From Gemmatimonadaceae bacterium (GTDB lineage: Bacteria; Gemmatimonadota; Gemmatimonadetes; Gemmatimonadales; Gemmatimonadaceae): DNA of 54,074 nucleotides. A program made the position numbers and the translations under genes. Numbering within the stretch: the first letter of the stretch is position 1; every line of letters starts with the position of its first letter. The stretch is from the NCBI GenBank assembly GCA_036003045.1, contig DASYSS010000071.1, forward strand, positions 1 through 54,074. Direction: 5' to 3'. The notes beneath the pieces were generated by a model, which worked only from the letters and a program-made list of their open reading frames with translations, was not told where the DNA came from and ran no database searches. Below, piece after piece: positions 1 to 7,352 of the stretch.

Positions 1-128
1 ATTACGACGGTCTAGAGCACGTCGAGGAGGTGCACCGCACATGGGGATGACGTCTCCAGTCTCGTCCCCCGACACGCTCTCGGCTGAGATGATCGCGGAA
101 GTTCGCGAGTACGCACGAATCCACGCGC
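1..128. repeat. Direct terminal repeat, left copy
   Basis: The first 128 bases are identical to bases 53947-54074. This means either that the contig is a circular or circularly permuted genome with an assembly overlap, or that the phage has a short genuine terminal repeat. The repeat contains coding sequence (the end of one gene and the start of the next), which favours a simple circular overlap. Unique length is 53,946 bp. Confidence 0.95.
3..50 (+). CDS. C-terminal fragment of the junction-spanning unknown protein
   Basis: This is the last 15 codons and stop of the gene that is complete at 53595-53996; it appears here only because the window ends overlap. It should not be counted as a separate gene. 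The AGGAGGT in its 3' end (bases 25-31) serves as the ribosome binding site of the next gene. Confidence 0.8.
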   Translation, partial: YDGLEHVEEVHRTWG

Positions 129-535
129 CAGAGAAGCGCAAGGGTTGGTTCTACGGCGTCTGCATACAACTCTGCGATTCCCACGAACGACTTCGCGCGC
201 TCTCGTCTGAGAGACCGACACTGAGTCAGGCCGACGCGCTGGTCCTCATCACGGCAGAACGCGATCGGCAGGTGTCGGCGGAAGGATGGTCACAGGAGCA
301 CGACGACGCGCATGACTACGGCGAGTTGGCACGCGCGGCAGCCATGTACGCGACACCCAAAGCATTCCGGCCAGACAGGACACACGCGGGCGTCCCATTC
401 GGATGGCCGTGGGACGCGAAGTTCTGGAAGCCAACGCCTGACGATCGCATTCGCGAACTGGTGAAAGCTGGCGCGTTGATCGTCGCTGAAATCGAGCGGT
501 TACGTCGCGCTGCGCTCTTGGGAGAGAAGCCATGA
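41..535 (+). CDS. Conserved phage protein of unknown function
   Basis: A 164-residue protein. Its second half reads ITAERDRQVSAEGW, HDD, then WPWDAKFWKP and a final stretch LVKAGALIVAEIERLRR, a pattern I recognise from many siphovirus hypothetical proteins; no function is established. AGGAGGT at 25-31 sits nine bases before this ATG, so I prefer it to the in-frame ATG at 47, which would instead form an ATGA overlap with the upstream stop. It opens a run of small genes with coupled start/stop overlaps. Confidence 0.85.
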   Translation: MGMTSPVSSPDTLSAEMIAEVREYARIHAPEKRKGWFYGVCIQLCDSHERLRALSSERPTLSQADALVLITAERDRQVSAEGWSQEHDDAHDYGELARAAAMYATPKAFRPDRTHAGVPFGWPWDAKFWKPTPDDRIRELVKAGALIVAEIERLRRAALLGEKP

Positions 536-1056
536 GCTACCGCGTTGGCGACCGCGTACAGGTAGACGGTGAAGGTGAAGGAACCGTGATTGACGTTCAC
601 TCGCCCGAAGGACTGGACATTCGCTTCGACCGCGACGGCATCGTCCAGGGATGGCACGTCGCGAGCGTGCGGCGCGTCCCTACACCAGACGGCGAGACGG
701 CGCTGGATCGCATCGACGCAATTCTACGCACCAATCATGAGATGTGGACGGACGAGGAGTTCGCGAAGTATCCGGGAAGATTTCGTCTCGCGGACATCGA
801 ACAGTTGCGCTCCGACCTCGCCACCGCGAGAGCAGAGAGACCGACCGCGCAGGAGGCAGACAAGATGCTCAGCAGATACGCGGCGTGCATCGACAAGGTG
901 GGCGAACTGACGCGCCTTCCCGAGATGTCGAGCGCGCAACGTGACCACCTATTCGCCGTGCATGCGATGGAGATGGAAGCCCGCGCCGACTTGCGAAAAG
1001 CGTTGTTGGGCGCTTCCCCGGAGCCAATCCGACCCGCAGGAGAGGAGAACGCATGA
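532..1056 (+). CDS. Hypothetical protein with N-terminal SH3/KOW-like segment
   Basis: A 174-residue protein whose start overlaps the previous stop (ATGA). Residues 1-45 (YRVGDRVQV, GEGTVIDV, LDIRFD) look like a small beta-barrel of the KOW/SH3 or Tudor type often found in phage accessory proteins. The remainder is charged and helical. Two later proteins in the same operon (at 2569 and 2786) begin with similar GDRAVF or GMRCVF barrel-like segments. Function is unknown. Confidence 0.8.
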   Translation: MSYRVGDRVQVDGEGEGTVIDVHSPEGLDIRFDRDGIVQGWHVASVRRVPTPDGETALDRIDAILRTNHEMWTDEEFAKYPGRFRLADIEQLRSDLATARAERPTAQEADKMLSRYAACIDKVGELTRLPEMSSAQRDHLFAVHAMEMEARADLRKALLGASPEPIRPAGEENA

Positions 1057-1523
1057 GCGACTTTCAGTGTCGGGTCTGCGGTTACCGGTGGACCGACTCG
1101 TGGAACTATAGCGCGTGCCCAAATCGGCGCGCTCATCCGAAGTCTGTCATATCTCGTATGACGGTGCTCGAAACGCCAGCCGGACCGATCCCTCCCGCCA
1201 GGACCCCCGCGTATCAAGATGCTAGCGCGCTCCTGCGAATCATCGACGAGGCGGCTAGCAGTCAGCTTCCTGCGTGGGTTCGTGCTCGGGTTGACGCTCA
1301 CTACGGCCGCTGCTCGCGTTGTCGTCGCCCGATTCGCGATTTTGTGCCGCCCTCTGGCTCCATGACGGCTGGCTATTACGTCGCCAGCGCGTGGGAGAAA
1401 TACGCGAATCGTGAATGGGAAGTATTCATCTGCGATGCCTGCATGTGGGCGGACCCGCGCTACATCGCTGACTATGGCCCCGCCGTCGCCCCGGCAGGTT
1501 CGGAGACCGACCCCAATGGGTAA
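1053..1523 (+). CDS. Putative zinc-ribbon protein
   Basis: A 156-residue protein that starts within the previous stop (ATGA). Cysteine pairs at the N-terminus (CRVC, followed by a lone C near residue 22), in the middle (CSRC) and near the C-terminus (CDAC) suggest two zinc-binding sites. No catalytic motif is visible, and I do not recognise the family. It sits in the translationally coupled block of small unknown genes. Confidence 0.78.
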   Translation: MSDFQCRVCGYRWTDSWNYSACPNRRAHPKSVISRMTVLETPAGPIPPARTPAYQDASALLRIIDEAASSQLPAWVRARVDAHYGRCSRCRRPIRDFVPPSGSMTAGYYVASAWEKYANREWEVFICDACMWADPRYIADYGPAVAPAGSETDPNG

Positions 1524-1674
1524 ACTGACGCGCCCGGAGGTCGTGGCGATGTGGGTCTGGCACGAGGAATACGCGCGCTCTGGTCTCGGTGCCATCGAGT
1601 TCTTCAAGCGGCTCGACCCGTCGCGCGTGCGAGTGGTCGCGGATTTTATCAAGCAATACGAGGCGGCCCGATGA
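1516..1674 (+). CDS. Small hypothetical protein (52 aa)
   Basis: The ATG overlaps the end of the preceding gene by eight bases. The product is short and helical, with the segment MWVWHEEYARSGLG followed by FFKRLDPSRVRVVADF. This resembles small phage proteins of unknown role that precede other early genes. The start was chosen for the overlap spacing; the longer reading upstream in this frame is a shadow of the zinc-ribbon gene. Confidence 0.65.
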   Translation: MGKLTRPEVVAMWVWHEEYARSGLGAIEFFKRLDPSRVRVVADFIKQYEAAR

Positions 1675-2060
1675 GCGACCGCCCCCATTCAGGAGACGCC
1701 GGGACGCCGCGACCGATTCTGTTCTATGACTGTTCGCCTGATCGTGAGCAGTTGGTGGCAACGTCGATCGATGAAGCCGTCGAGAATTGGGGCGACGCGT
1801 ACGAAGGCGACCTGCCCGAGACTGTGACGGTGCATGCGTTCGCGGCGATGGAACTACCATCGGCGAAGAACATTGCCGAGATGGTCGAGGAGCACGTCCT
1901 GATGTGGCTTGACGAGGAGCTTAGCGACCCCGATGGCCGCTACGAGCAGGCAGAGCACGCCGCCATTACCGCCGCCGCGCTGCGTTTTGCCGCCGAGGCC
2001 GCGTACATCTGCCAAGCGTCTCGCCGCCGCCGCGCCTTCTACGGGAGCCCCAGACCATGA
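1671..2060 (+). CDS. Hypothetical protein (129 aa)
   Basis: It starts with an ATGA overlap. The N-terminal part contains a beta-type segment (PILFYDCSPD, then TSIDEAVENWGDAYEGDLPETVTVHAF). This matches a pattern I have seen in small phage proteins annotated only as hypothetical. The C-terminal part is an alanine-rich helix. It belongs to the 41-3031 operon. No catalytic residues are evident. Confidence 0.78.
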   Translation: MSDRPHSGDAGTPRPILFYDCSPDREQLVATSIDEAVENWGDAYEGDLPETVTVHAFAAMELPSAKNIAEMVEEHVLMWLDEELSDPDGRYEQAEHAAITAAALRFAAEAAYICQASRRRRAFYGSPRP

Positions 2061-2572
2061 GTGAGCGCTGGTTCCCGTCGCATCGCGTTGACGCGAGAGC
2101 TCTGCCGCTCGCAGATCGCCACTACAACCGGCGCAAGATTGGCTCGCCGCAGTTCGTTCCGCCCGGTCGCTGCGCTGTGATGCTCACGCGCGACGCGGAC
2201 GCCCTATGGGTGACAAGCTGGCCCTTCGCTCAGTACGTCCGTCATGCATGGCCAGGGGCGTGGGTCAACTCTCTCTTTCGCAACGAGTCATCCGAGGTCG
2301 CGAGCGATTTGATTCTGGAAGCTGTGGCGCGAACACGCGGCATCTTCGGTGAACCGCCGCCGCTCGGCATGGTGAGTTTCGTCGATTCGCGCGAAGTGCC
2401 GGGTGTGAAGCGTCGCGGGGCCATGATCTTCGGCTACTGCTATTTGCGCGCCGGATTTCGACACGTCGGCTACACGAAAGGCGGCCTGTGGGCGTGGCAA
2501 CTCGCCCCCGCCGACATGCCTCCTGCCATAGCGCCGTTCGGTCAACTCGAACTGCTGGCGGAGGTTGCATGA
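2057..2572 (+). CDS. Conserved phage protein, possibly acyltransferase (Mom/GNAT)-like
   Basis: A 171-residue protein with the pattern LADRHYNRRKIGSPQFVPPGR, then WVNSLFRNE, SSDL-type serine/glutamate segment, FVDSREV, GYCYLRAGF and TKGGL. Proteins of this pattern occur widely in phages of high-GC bacteria. The order of elements, with a late GF/W..VG.TK segment, reminds me of GNAT-fold enzymes such as phage Mu Mom, but I cannot confirm this by eye. The gene is certain; the function is tentative. ATGA overlaps at both ends. Confidence 0.82.
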   Translation: MSERWFPSHRVDARALPLADRHYNRRKIGSPQFVPPGRCAVMLTRDADALWVTSWPFAQYVRHAWPGAWVNSLFRNESSEVASDLILEAVARTRGIFGEPPPLGMVSFVDSREVPGVKRRGAMIFGYCYLRAGFRHVGYTKGGLWAWQLAPADMPPAIAPFGQLELLAEVA

Positions 2573-2793
2573 GCGAAAACTCGTCCGCTCGGGTCTCGTT
2601 CCAGATAGGAGACCGAGCCGTGTTCCACAGCCGAAGCGACTGGACATCAAGATCGGGCGGGATCTGCACGATCGCTCGCGTCGATGACGACGGCTGGCTT
2701 CTTATCCAGTTCGCTGACGGCATGCAGATCGGCGCCGACGCCCGCGAGTTACGTCCTCTGGCTGCGTCCCCGGAGACCCAGACCGATGGCTGA
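2569..2793 (+). CDS. Small hypothetical protein with SH3-like barrel
   Basis: A 74-residue product starting at the ATGA overlap with the upstream gene. GDRAVFHSRSDW, ICTIARVDDDGWLLIQF and ARELRPL form a compact five-strand pattern typical of small SH3/KOW-like barrels. It is probably a paralogue-like neighbour of the next gene, which has the same length and shape. Function is unknown. Confidence 0.75.
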   Translation: MSENSSARVSFQIGDRAVFHSRSDWTSRSGGICTIARVDDDGWLLIQFADGMQIGADARELRPLAASPETQTDG

Positions 2794-3031
2794 GCACTCA
2801 GCGCCAGCACTCGCCGTCGGCATGCGATGCGTGTTCACGCGCAACATGCACTACCCGCCACTTTCGCGGCCGACGTGCGACGGCGAGGAATGCGTTATCA
2901 CCGACTACGGCATCAATTCGTCGCTCTGGGTGCAATGGGGCGACGGCCGGCAATCGCCCGTGCTGCCGTCCGAGTTAACTCCCATATCCGACAGCGAGTT
3001 GCGTGCTGTCTCGTCTCCGGAGACCCCGTGA
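2786..3031 (+). CDS. Small hypothetical protein with SH3-like barrel
   Basis: An 81-residue product. The ATG lies eight bases inside the end of the previous gene. VGMRCVFTRN, GEECVITDYG, SLWVQWGDGRQSPVLPSEL match the same barrel-like layout as the preceding protein, so the two may be an old tandem duplication. Its stop overlaps the GTG of the ATPase gene (GTGA), so the two are probably translationally coupled. Confidence 0.72.
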   Translation: MAEHSAPALAVGMRCVFTRNMHYPPLSRPTCDGEECVITDYGINSSLWVQWGDGRQSPVLPSELTPISDSELRAVSSPETP

Positions 3032-5811
3032 GCCGGCTGACGATCTCCCCGGACTTGTCGCTCCCGACCGAGGCCGTGACCGAGGCGATCGGTTTCCTCG
3101 GCCGCCGCGGCTCGGGGAAGTCGTACGCCGCGCAGAAACTCGCCGAAGAATTCCACCGCGCGCGCGCGCAATTCGTCGTGCTGGACCCCGTCGGCAACTG
3201 GTGGGCGCTTCGCCTTGCCGCGGACGGCAAGGACGCCGGCATTCCGATTCCGGTCTTCGGCGGGCTCCAGGGCGACGTCCCGCTCGAGCCGACGGCGGGG
3301 AAGCTCGTCGCCGACACGATCGTGGACCGGGGCATCTCAGGCGTGATCGACGTCTCCCAGTTCGAGTCCGACGCCGACAAGTCACGGTTCGCCCGGGCGT
3401 TCTGTGAGCGGTTCTACTTCCGCAAGAAGTCCGCGCCGTCCGCGGTGCACGTCTTCCTCGAGGAGTGCCTGACTCCCGACACAGAGATTCTCACCCCGGG
3501 CGGCTGGCAGCGCATTGATCTTCTCTCCGCCGGCCAACAGGTCGTTGCGTACGATCCGACGTCTGGACGGTACGCGAACGAGGCTATCTCGCGCGTAATC
3601 GAGAAGCCGTTCAAAGGCGATCTCGTTCACCTGAAAACAACCTCCATCGATTGCCTCGCGACGCCTGGTCATCGCGCCGTGATGCGGAGGTTTCAGCACG
3701 ACCCGAAACGATACAAGCTCTATCCGTGGACTTTCTGCGAAGCGTCAAAGCTCCCTCGCGACTTTCAGATTCCGAGCGGCGAAGCGCCGTACGGCGAAGG
3801 CGTTGACGTTCCCGACGATCTCCTTCGTACGATTGGCTGGGTGATCACCGATGGCTATTTCAACGACCGGACCCGCGGGTATATCGGTATCCAGCAATCG
3901 TCGTCGACGGTGAAGATGGGCCAACCGGTCGTGGAGACGATGCGGACCGTTCTTGCGCGCCTCGGTTGCGTCGGGGACTACGCGCGAGCGGCGCGCGTCA
4001 CGTCGGCTCCTCAGGGACCTGTACGGGGAGTGGAATCTTCGCAGTTTTACCTCGGAGCGAGACTCTCCCGTGCACTTCGCGCACTTCTCGGCGACGAGAT
4101 TCATCGCATTCCACGTCAGCTTCTACGGGACTGCACGCGCCGCCAGCTCGAGGTGCTGTACCTCGGCCTCCTTGAGGGCGATGGCACTGCGAAGGCGGGG
4201 CGCTGGTCTCGGTTCTACGCCGGCCTGAGCGAGGGACTCGCCGACGATTTTCAGGAGATCGCGACCAGGCTCGGCGTCCGGACCGTCAAGAAGCTCGTTC
4301 CGCAGAATGGGCAGTGGGTCGTGATGATATCGGAGACTCGCGACCATTGGGTTCGGAATCGCCGCACCTCCGTGGCGTATAGCGGGAACGTCTACTGTGT
4401 TACGGTTCCATCCGGAGCGTTCGTCGCGCGACGCAATGGAACGGTGTTCGTTACCGGGAACTGCCAGGAGTTTGTCCCGCAGAACCCCGGGAAGGACGAG
4501 CCGTTGATGCTCCACGCGTTCACGCGCCTCGCCAAGCTCGGGCGCAACTTCGGGATCGGCATTTCGATGATCTCGCAGCGCCCGCAAGAGGTGAACAAAA
4601 AGGTCCTCAACCTGGCCGAGCTGCTCTTCGTCTTCCAGCTCACCGGCGTGCACGAACGGAAAGCGGTCGAGGCGTGGATCGGTGACAAGGGGATTGACGG
4701 CGAGGACATCGAAGCGGAGCTGCCGAAGCTCGAACGCGGCCATCCGCACGCGTGGTCGCCGGCGTGGCTCAAGGTCAGCAAGATCATCAGCATCGGACCG
4801 AAGTGGACCTTCGACGCGTCGAGCACGCCGAAACTCGGCGCTCAGGCGTCGCCCGTGCGCGAGTTGTCGCCGATCGATCTCGAGCAGCTCCGCGCGAACA
4901 TGGCGACGGCGATCGAGAAGGCGAAGGCGGACGACCCGAAGGAGCTACGCAAAGAGATCGCGACGCTGCGCACGCAGTTGACGAAGGCGCAACAGACCGC
5001 GCGCGTCGTCGAGAAGACGGTTGTCGACGAGCGGGCGATCAAGCGAGCGGCGGAGGCCGCGGCCTCCGCGATCCTCGTCGACGTCAACCCTCGCCTCGCA
5101 CACATACGGCGCGCGGTCGCCGGTGTCGCGCGCGCCGCGAAGCCGCTCGTCGAGTCCCTCGCCGCGCTCGAGGGGATCAATCTCGAAGCGATCGCGGCGC
5201 CGAACGGCAACGGCCACATCCCGCGAACAGAATCTGTCACATCGAACAAAACGCCCCTTCTGTCGCCGGCGAGGGTTACACCGCGTGCAGTCTCGCGCGC
5301 GGCGGCAGTGCAGGCGGAAGGCGTGTCGAAGGCGATGCAGCGGATTCTCGACGGCCTGGCGCTGTTCGAGACGCTCGGCATCTCGCCCGTGAAGCGGGTC
5401 AACGCTGCGTTCATGGCCGGCTACACCGAGAATGGCCACTTCAACAACATGGTCGGCACGCTGCGCACGAGCGGTTACCTCAACTACCCGGGCGACGGCA
5501 CGATCGAGCTCACCGACGAAGGCCGAGCAATCGCCGACGCGAGCCGGAACGCGGTCAGCTCGCTTGATGATCTGCACGCCCTGTGGCTCTCGAAGGTCTC
5601 CGCGTCGGAGGGCAAGCTGCTCCGCGTCGTGATCGACCGAGGGCTCGGCAACCCCATCAGCCGGGCCGACCTTGCCGCCGAAACCGGCTACACGGAGAAC
5701 GGGCATTTCAACAACATGGTCGGACACCTTCGATCGCTCGGCGCCTTCGCGTATCCCGGCGACGGGTCGGTCGTCGCGACGGATGTGCTGTTCCCCGAGG
5801 GCCTCGACTGA
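3028..5811 (+). CDS. HerA/FtsK-like DNA-processing ATPase with intein
   Basis: A 927-residue precursor; the spliced protein would be 595 residues. Walker A is GRRGSGKS at residues 25-32. The Walker B strand VHVFLEE is split from its continuation CQEFVPQ by a 332-residue intein (residues 147-478). The downstream ISMISQRPQEV segment fits the sensor region of DUF87/HerA-type ATPases. After a coiled coil come two tandem winged-helix-like repeats, each containing GYTENGHFNNMVG and YPGDG. I chose the GTG that overlaps the previous stop; an upstream in-frame extension encodes arginine-rich out-of-frame sequence. The role may be a DNA translocase or recombination motor; the exact job is unknown. Confidence 0.9.
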   Translation: MSRLTISPDLSLPTEAVTEAIGFLGRRGSGKSYAAQKLAEEFHRARAQFVVLDPVGNWWALRLAADGKDAGIPIPVFGGLQGDVPLEPTAGKLVADTIVDRGISGVIDVSQFESDADKSRFARAFCERFYFRKKSAPSAVHVFLEECLTPDTEILTPGGWQRIDLLSAGQQVVAYDPTSGRYANEAISRVIEKPFKGDLVHLKTTSIDCLATPGHRAVMRRFQHDPKRYKLYPWTFCEASKLPRDFQIPSGEAPYGEGVDVPDDLLRTIGWVITDGYFNDRTRGYIGIQQSSSTVKMGQPVVETMRTVLARLGCVGDYARAARVTSAPQGPVRGVESSQFYLGARLSRALRALLGDEIHRIPRQLLRDCTRRQLEVLYLGLLEGDGTAKAGRWSRFYAGLSEGLADDFQEIATRLGVRTVKKLVPQNGQWVVMISETRDHWVRNRRTSVAYSGNVYCVTVPSGAFVARRNGTVFVTGNCQEFVPQNPGKDEPLMLHAFTRLAKLGRNFGIGISMISQRPQEVNKKVLNLAELLFVFQLTGVHERKAVEAWIGDKGIDGEDIEAELPKLERGHPHAWSPAWLKVSKIISIGPKWTFDASSTPKLGAQASPVRELSPIDLEQLRANMATAIEKAKADDPKELRKEIATLRTQLTKAQQTARVVEKTVVDERAIKRAAEAAASAILVDVNPRLAHIRRAVAGVARAAKPLVESLAALEGINLEAIAAPNGNGHIPRTESVTSNKTPLLSPARVTPRAVSRAAAVQAEGVSKAMQRILDGLALFETLGISPVKRVNAAFMAGYTENGHFNNMVGTLRTSGYLNYPGDGTIELTDEGRAIADASRNAVSSLDDLHALWLSKVSASEGKLLRVVIDRGLGNPISRADLAAETGYTENGHFNNMVGHLRSLGAFAYPGDGSVVATDVLFPEGLD
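3466..4461 (+). mobile_element. Intein with LAGLIDADG homing endonuclease domain
   Basis: Coding positions for residues 147-478 of the ATPase. The splice start is Cys (CLTPDTEILTPGG, block A). Block B is TPGHRAV, with the expected Thr and His. Two LAGLIDADG-type helices are visible, LRTIGWVITDGYF and LYLGLLEGDG, each with an acidic residue in the active position. Block F/G ends VFVTGN, followed by Cys as the first residue of the C-extein. The penultimate residue is Gly instead of the usual His. The element interrupts the Walker B region, a conserved site of the kind inteins favour. Confidence 0.93.
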
Positions 5812-6140
5812 TGCCAGCCACGAGCGAGCAAGTCGAGGTGTGGCGCGGCATCGAGGCGGCGGCGCGGAAACAGGTCCAGGCCGAGCTGCGGCGCGAGGAT
5901 GCCGTCCCGCTGGCGGCTGGTCGCCTCGTGGCGTGGGTAAACTGCCACTACCGGCGGACCGATGGCCTCTCGGTCGTCCATCGCGTGGGCGAGCCGCTAC
6001 AGGGCGCATCGCTGACGCTCTGTGGCGAGATTGTGCCGCCGGCCATCCGTCGCGTCGCGCTGACCGAGGGCCTTGTCAGGTCTCTCGGCCGCTGCCCGAA
6101 CTGTGAGGACGTCTACGCTCGAAAAGGGGCGGCAGCATGA
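5811..6140 (+). CDS. Hypothetical protein with possible zinc site
   Basis: A 109-residue protein whose ATG overlaps the ATPase stop (TGATG). It has an N-terminal helix, then HYRRTDGLSVVHRVG, LTLCGE and a C-terminal CPNC. The His and the three Cys could bind one zinc ion. Similar small proteins with LTLCGE..CPNC are found in actinobacterial phages and conjugative elements. No enzyme function is recognisable. Confidence 0.78.
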   Translation: MPATSEQVEVWRGIEAAARKQVQAELRREDAVPLAAGRLVAWVNCHYRRTDGLSVVHRVGEPLQGASLTLCGEIVPPAIRRVALTEGLVRSLGRCPNCEDVYARKGAAA

Positions 6141-6355
6141 GCCGAGTTGCGACAGTGTTCTCTAATTCAGGTGTCGCGAGAGTTGCATCGCTACATCTTA
6201 TATGCACTTACGTGATGACACCTCGGTGGCGGCATGTTGGTGTCGCGCCGTCATCGGCGCAGCATCGCGCGAGTCGTGTCCGGTTCAGTCCGCGATTTAG
6301 GACGGATAACTCCCGACGTCGGATACCGACTGGCTGTATGGCGGCGCCGTGCTGA
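6137..6355 (+). CDS. Doubtful small ORF (72 aa)
   Basis: This ORF begins with an ATGA overlap with the preceding gene, but its product is basic and low in pattern. Its frame crosses a stretch with locally lower GC and repeated TGTCGC motifs, and it runs seven bases into the next candidate gene. I think the region is more likely regulatory than coding. It is listed because the start overlap is the same as for its real neighbours. Confidence 0.25.
   Translation: MSRVATVFSNSGVARVASLHLICTYVMTPRWRHVGVAPSSAQHRASRVRFSPRFRTDNSRRRIPTGCMAAPC
6141..6348. promoter_or_regulatory. Repeat-containing region ahead of the replication genes, candidate origin or operator
   Basis: This 208-base stretch is the largest gap in the early block. 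GGTGTCGCG occurs at 6170-6178 and again at 6239-6247. Related inverted copies appear as TTGCGACA (6147-6154) and GTGATGACACC (6212-6222). A short AT-rich segment (CTTATATGC) lies between. It sits directly upstream of the replication initiator, where phage origins or their promoters often lie. This is inference from position and repeats only. Confidence 0.35.
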
Positions 6356-6534
6356 TCGACCGGCCGAATCTCCTCCCGTCCCGCGGTAGCTACCCGCGCC
6401 AGCTCGAGCACATCGCGACCATTCTCGGCCGTGTGCTCGCCCGAATCTCCCACCCCACGACCCCGCCGTCGTCGTCCGAGGACGAGGCAAGGCGGCGTCG
6501 GATTCTCGCGCGCGCAACGAGGCGCCGCCCATGA
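6349..6534 (+). CDS. Small hypothetical protein (61 aa)
   Basis: A GTG-initiated ORF that ends in an ATGA overlap with the replication initiator. The product begins LIDRPNLLPSRGSYPRQLEHIATILGRVLARI and ends in an arginine-rich tail. There is no clear ribosome binding site, so it may depend on coupling. It is unrecognised. The strict junction with the next gene supports its reality, but confidence is moderate because of its length. Confidence 0.5.
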   Translation: MLIDRPNLLPSRGSYPRQLEHIATILGRVLARISHPTTPPSSSEDEARRRRILARATRRRP

Positions 6535-7352
6535 CGCGCATCCGCACGATCAAGCCGGAATTCTGGGGCGACGAGAAGCTCGCCCCCCTCGCCTCGATCG
6601 ACCGATTGGTGTTCCTCGGCTTGATCAGCATGGCTGACGACGCGGGTCGCCTCGTCGACAACGTGAAGACGATCGACGGCTTCATTTTCCCAGAATCCAG
6701 CGAAACCGCGCGCGACTCTCTGGAGATTCTCGCGAGACACGGCAGGGTCATCCGGTACGTTTCCGACAGCGGGCAGAAGATCATTCAGGTCGCTAACTGG
6801 TTGCGGCATCAGAAGGTAGACAAGCCTTCGAAGTACGTTCTTCCAGGCCCATCATCGACGGGTTCGCGGAATGGTAGCGAGACGCCAGCGGGAGACTCGC
6901 GCAATTCTATAGAGAGTGTCGCGGGAGTCTCGCAGAAGTCTCGCGCTCCGACCTTGGACCTACGACCTACTACCAACGACCAACGACCGTCTTCTCGCCG
7001 CAAACCGCGCGGCGAGGATTCGGCCGGGGCGATTGACCAGCCCGCGGAGCATGCCCCGCCGCGCGAGTCCTGGCTCACACCGACGTGCGCCGCGTGGGAG
7101 TCGAAGTACGGCCCCGGATCGTTCGCCGGGGTCGCTGGTCAAGCCGCCAAAGCACTGGCGCCGCTGCGCAAGGCCGGTCACACAGACTCCGAACTCGGCG
7201 AGCATCTCGAGGTCTACCTCGACCGCACCGAGCCGCGGTTCGTCTCGCTCGCGCGCTTTGCGCAGACCTTCGGCGAGTGGATTCAGCATCCCCTCGTCGA
7301 CGAGCACGGGTTCCTGAACGAACGCGGCCTCGCCGCGATGAGGTCCGAATGA
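6531..7352 (+). CDS. Phage replication initiator / replisome organiser
   Basis: A 273-residue protein. The N-terminus reads RIRTIKPEFWGDEKLA, the signature of a widespread phage replication protein group. It continues with a winged-helix-like domain (IDRLVFLGLISMADDAGRL, then LARHGRVIRY and IIQVANWLRHQKVDKPS). A low-complexity linker at about 110-160 leads to a C-terminal helical domain (WESKYGPGSFAG and AQTFGEWI). Immediately downstream is the DnaB-like helicase, so a role in origin recognition and helicase loading is likely. Confidence 0.85.
   Translation: MTRIRTIKPEFWGDEKLAPLASIDRLVFLGLISMADDAGRLVDNVKTIDGFIFPESSETARDSLEILARHGRVIRYVSDSGQKIIQVANWLRHQKVDKPSKYVLPGPSSTGSRNGSETPAGDSRNSIESVAGVSQKSRAPTLDLRPTTNDQRPSSRRKPRGEDSAGAIDQPAEHAPPRESWLTPTCAAWESKYGPGSFAGVAGQAAKALAPLRKAGHTDSELGEHLEVYLDRTEPRFVSLARFAQTFGEWIQHPLVDEHGFLNERGLAAMRSE

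Noticed and set aside
735..1688. A 317-residue ORF on the minus strand
   Set aside because: It lies opposite several tightly coupled + strand genes with recognisable patterns; its arginine/serine-rich product is the usual shadow of high-GC coding DNA.
2827..3027. N-terminal extension of the ATPase to an ATG at 2827
   Set aside because: This stretch is the out-of-frame reading of the gene at 2786. The GTG at 3028 overlaps that gene's stop and immediately precedes the ATPase domain.
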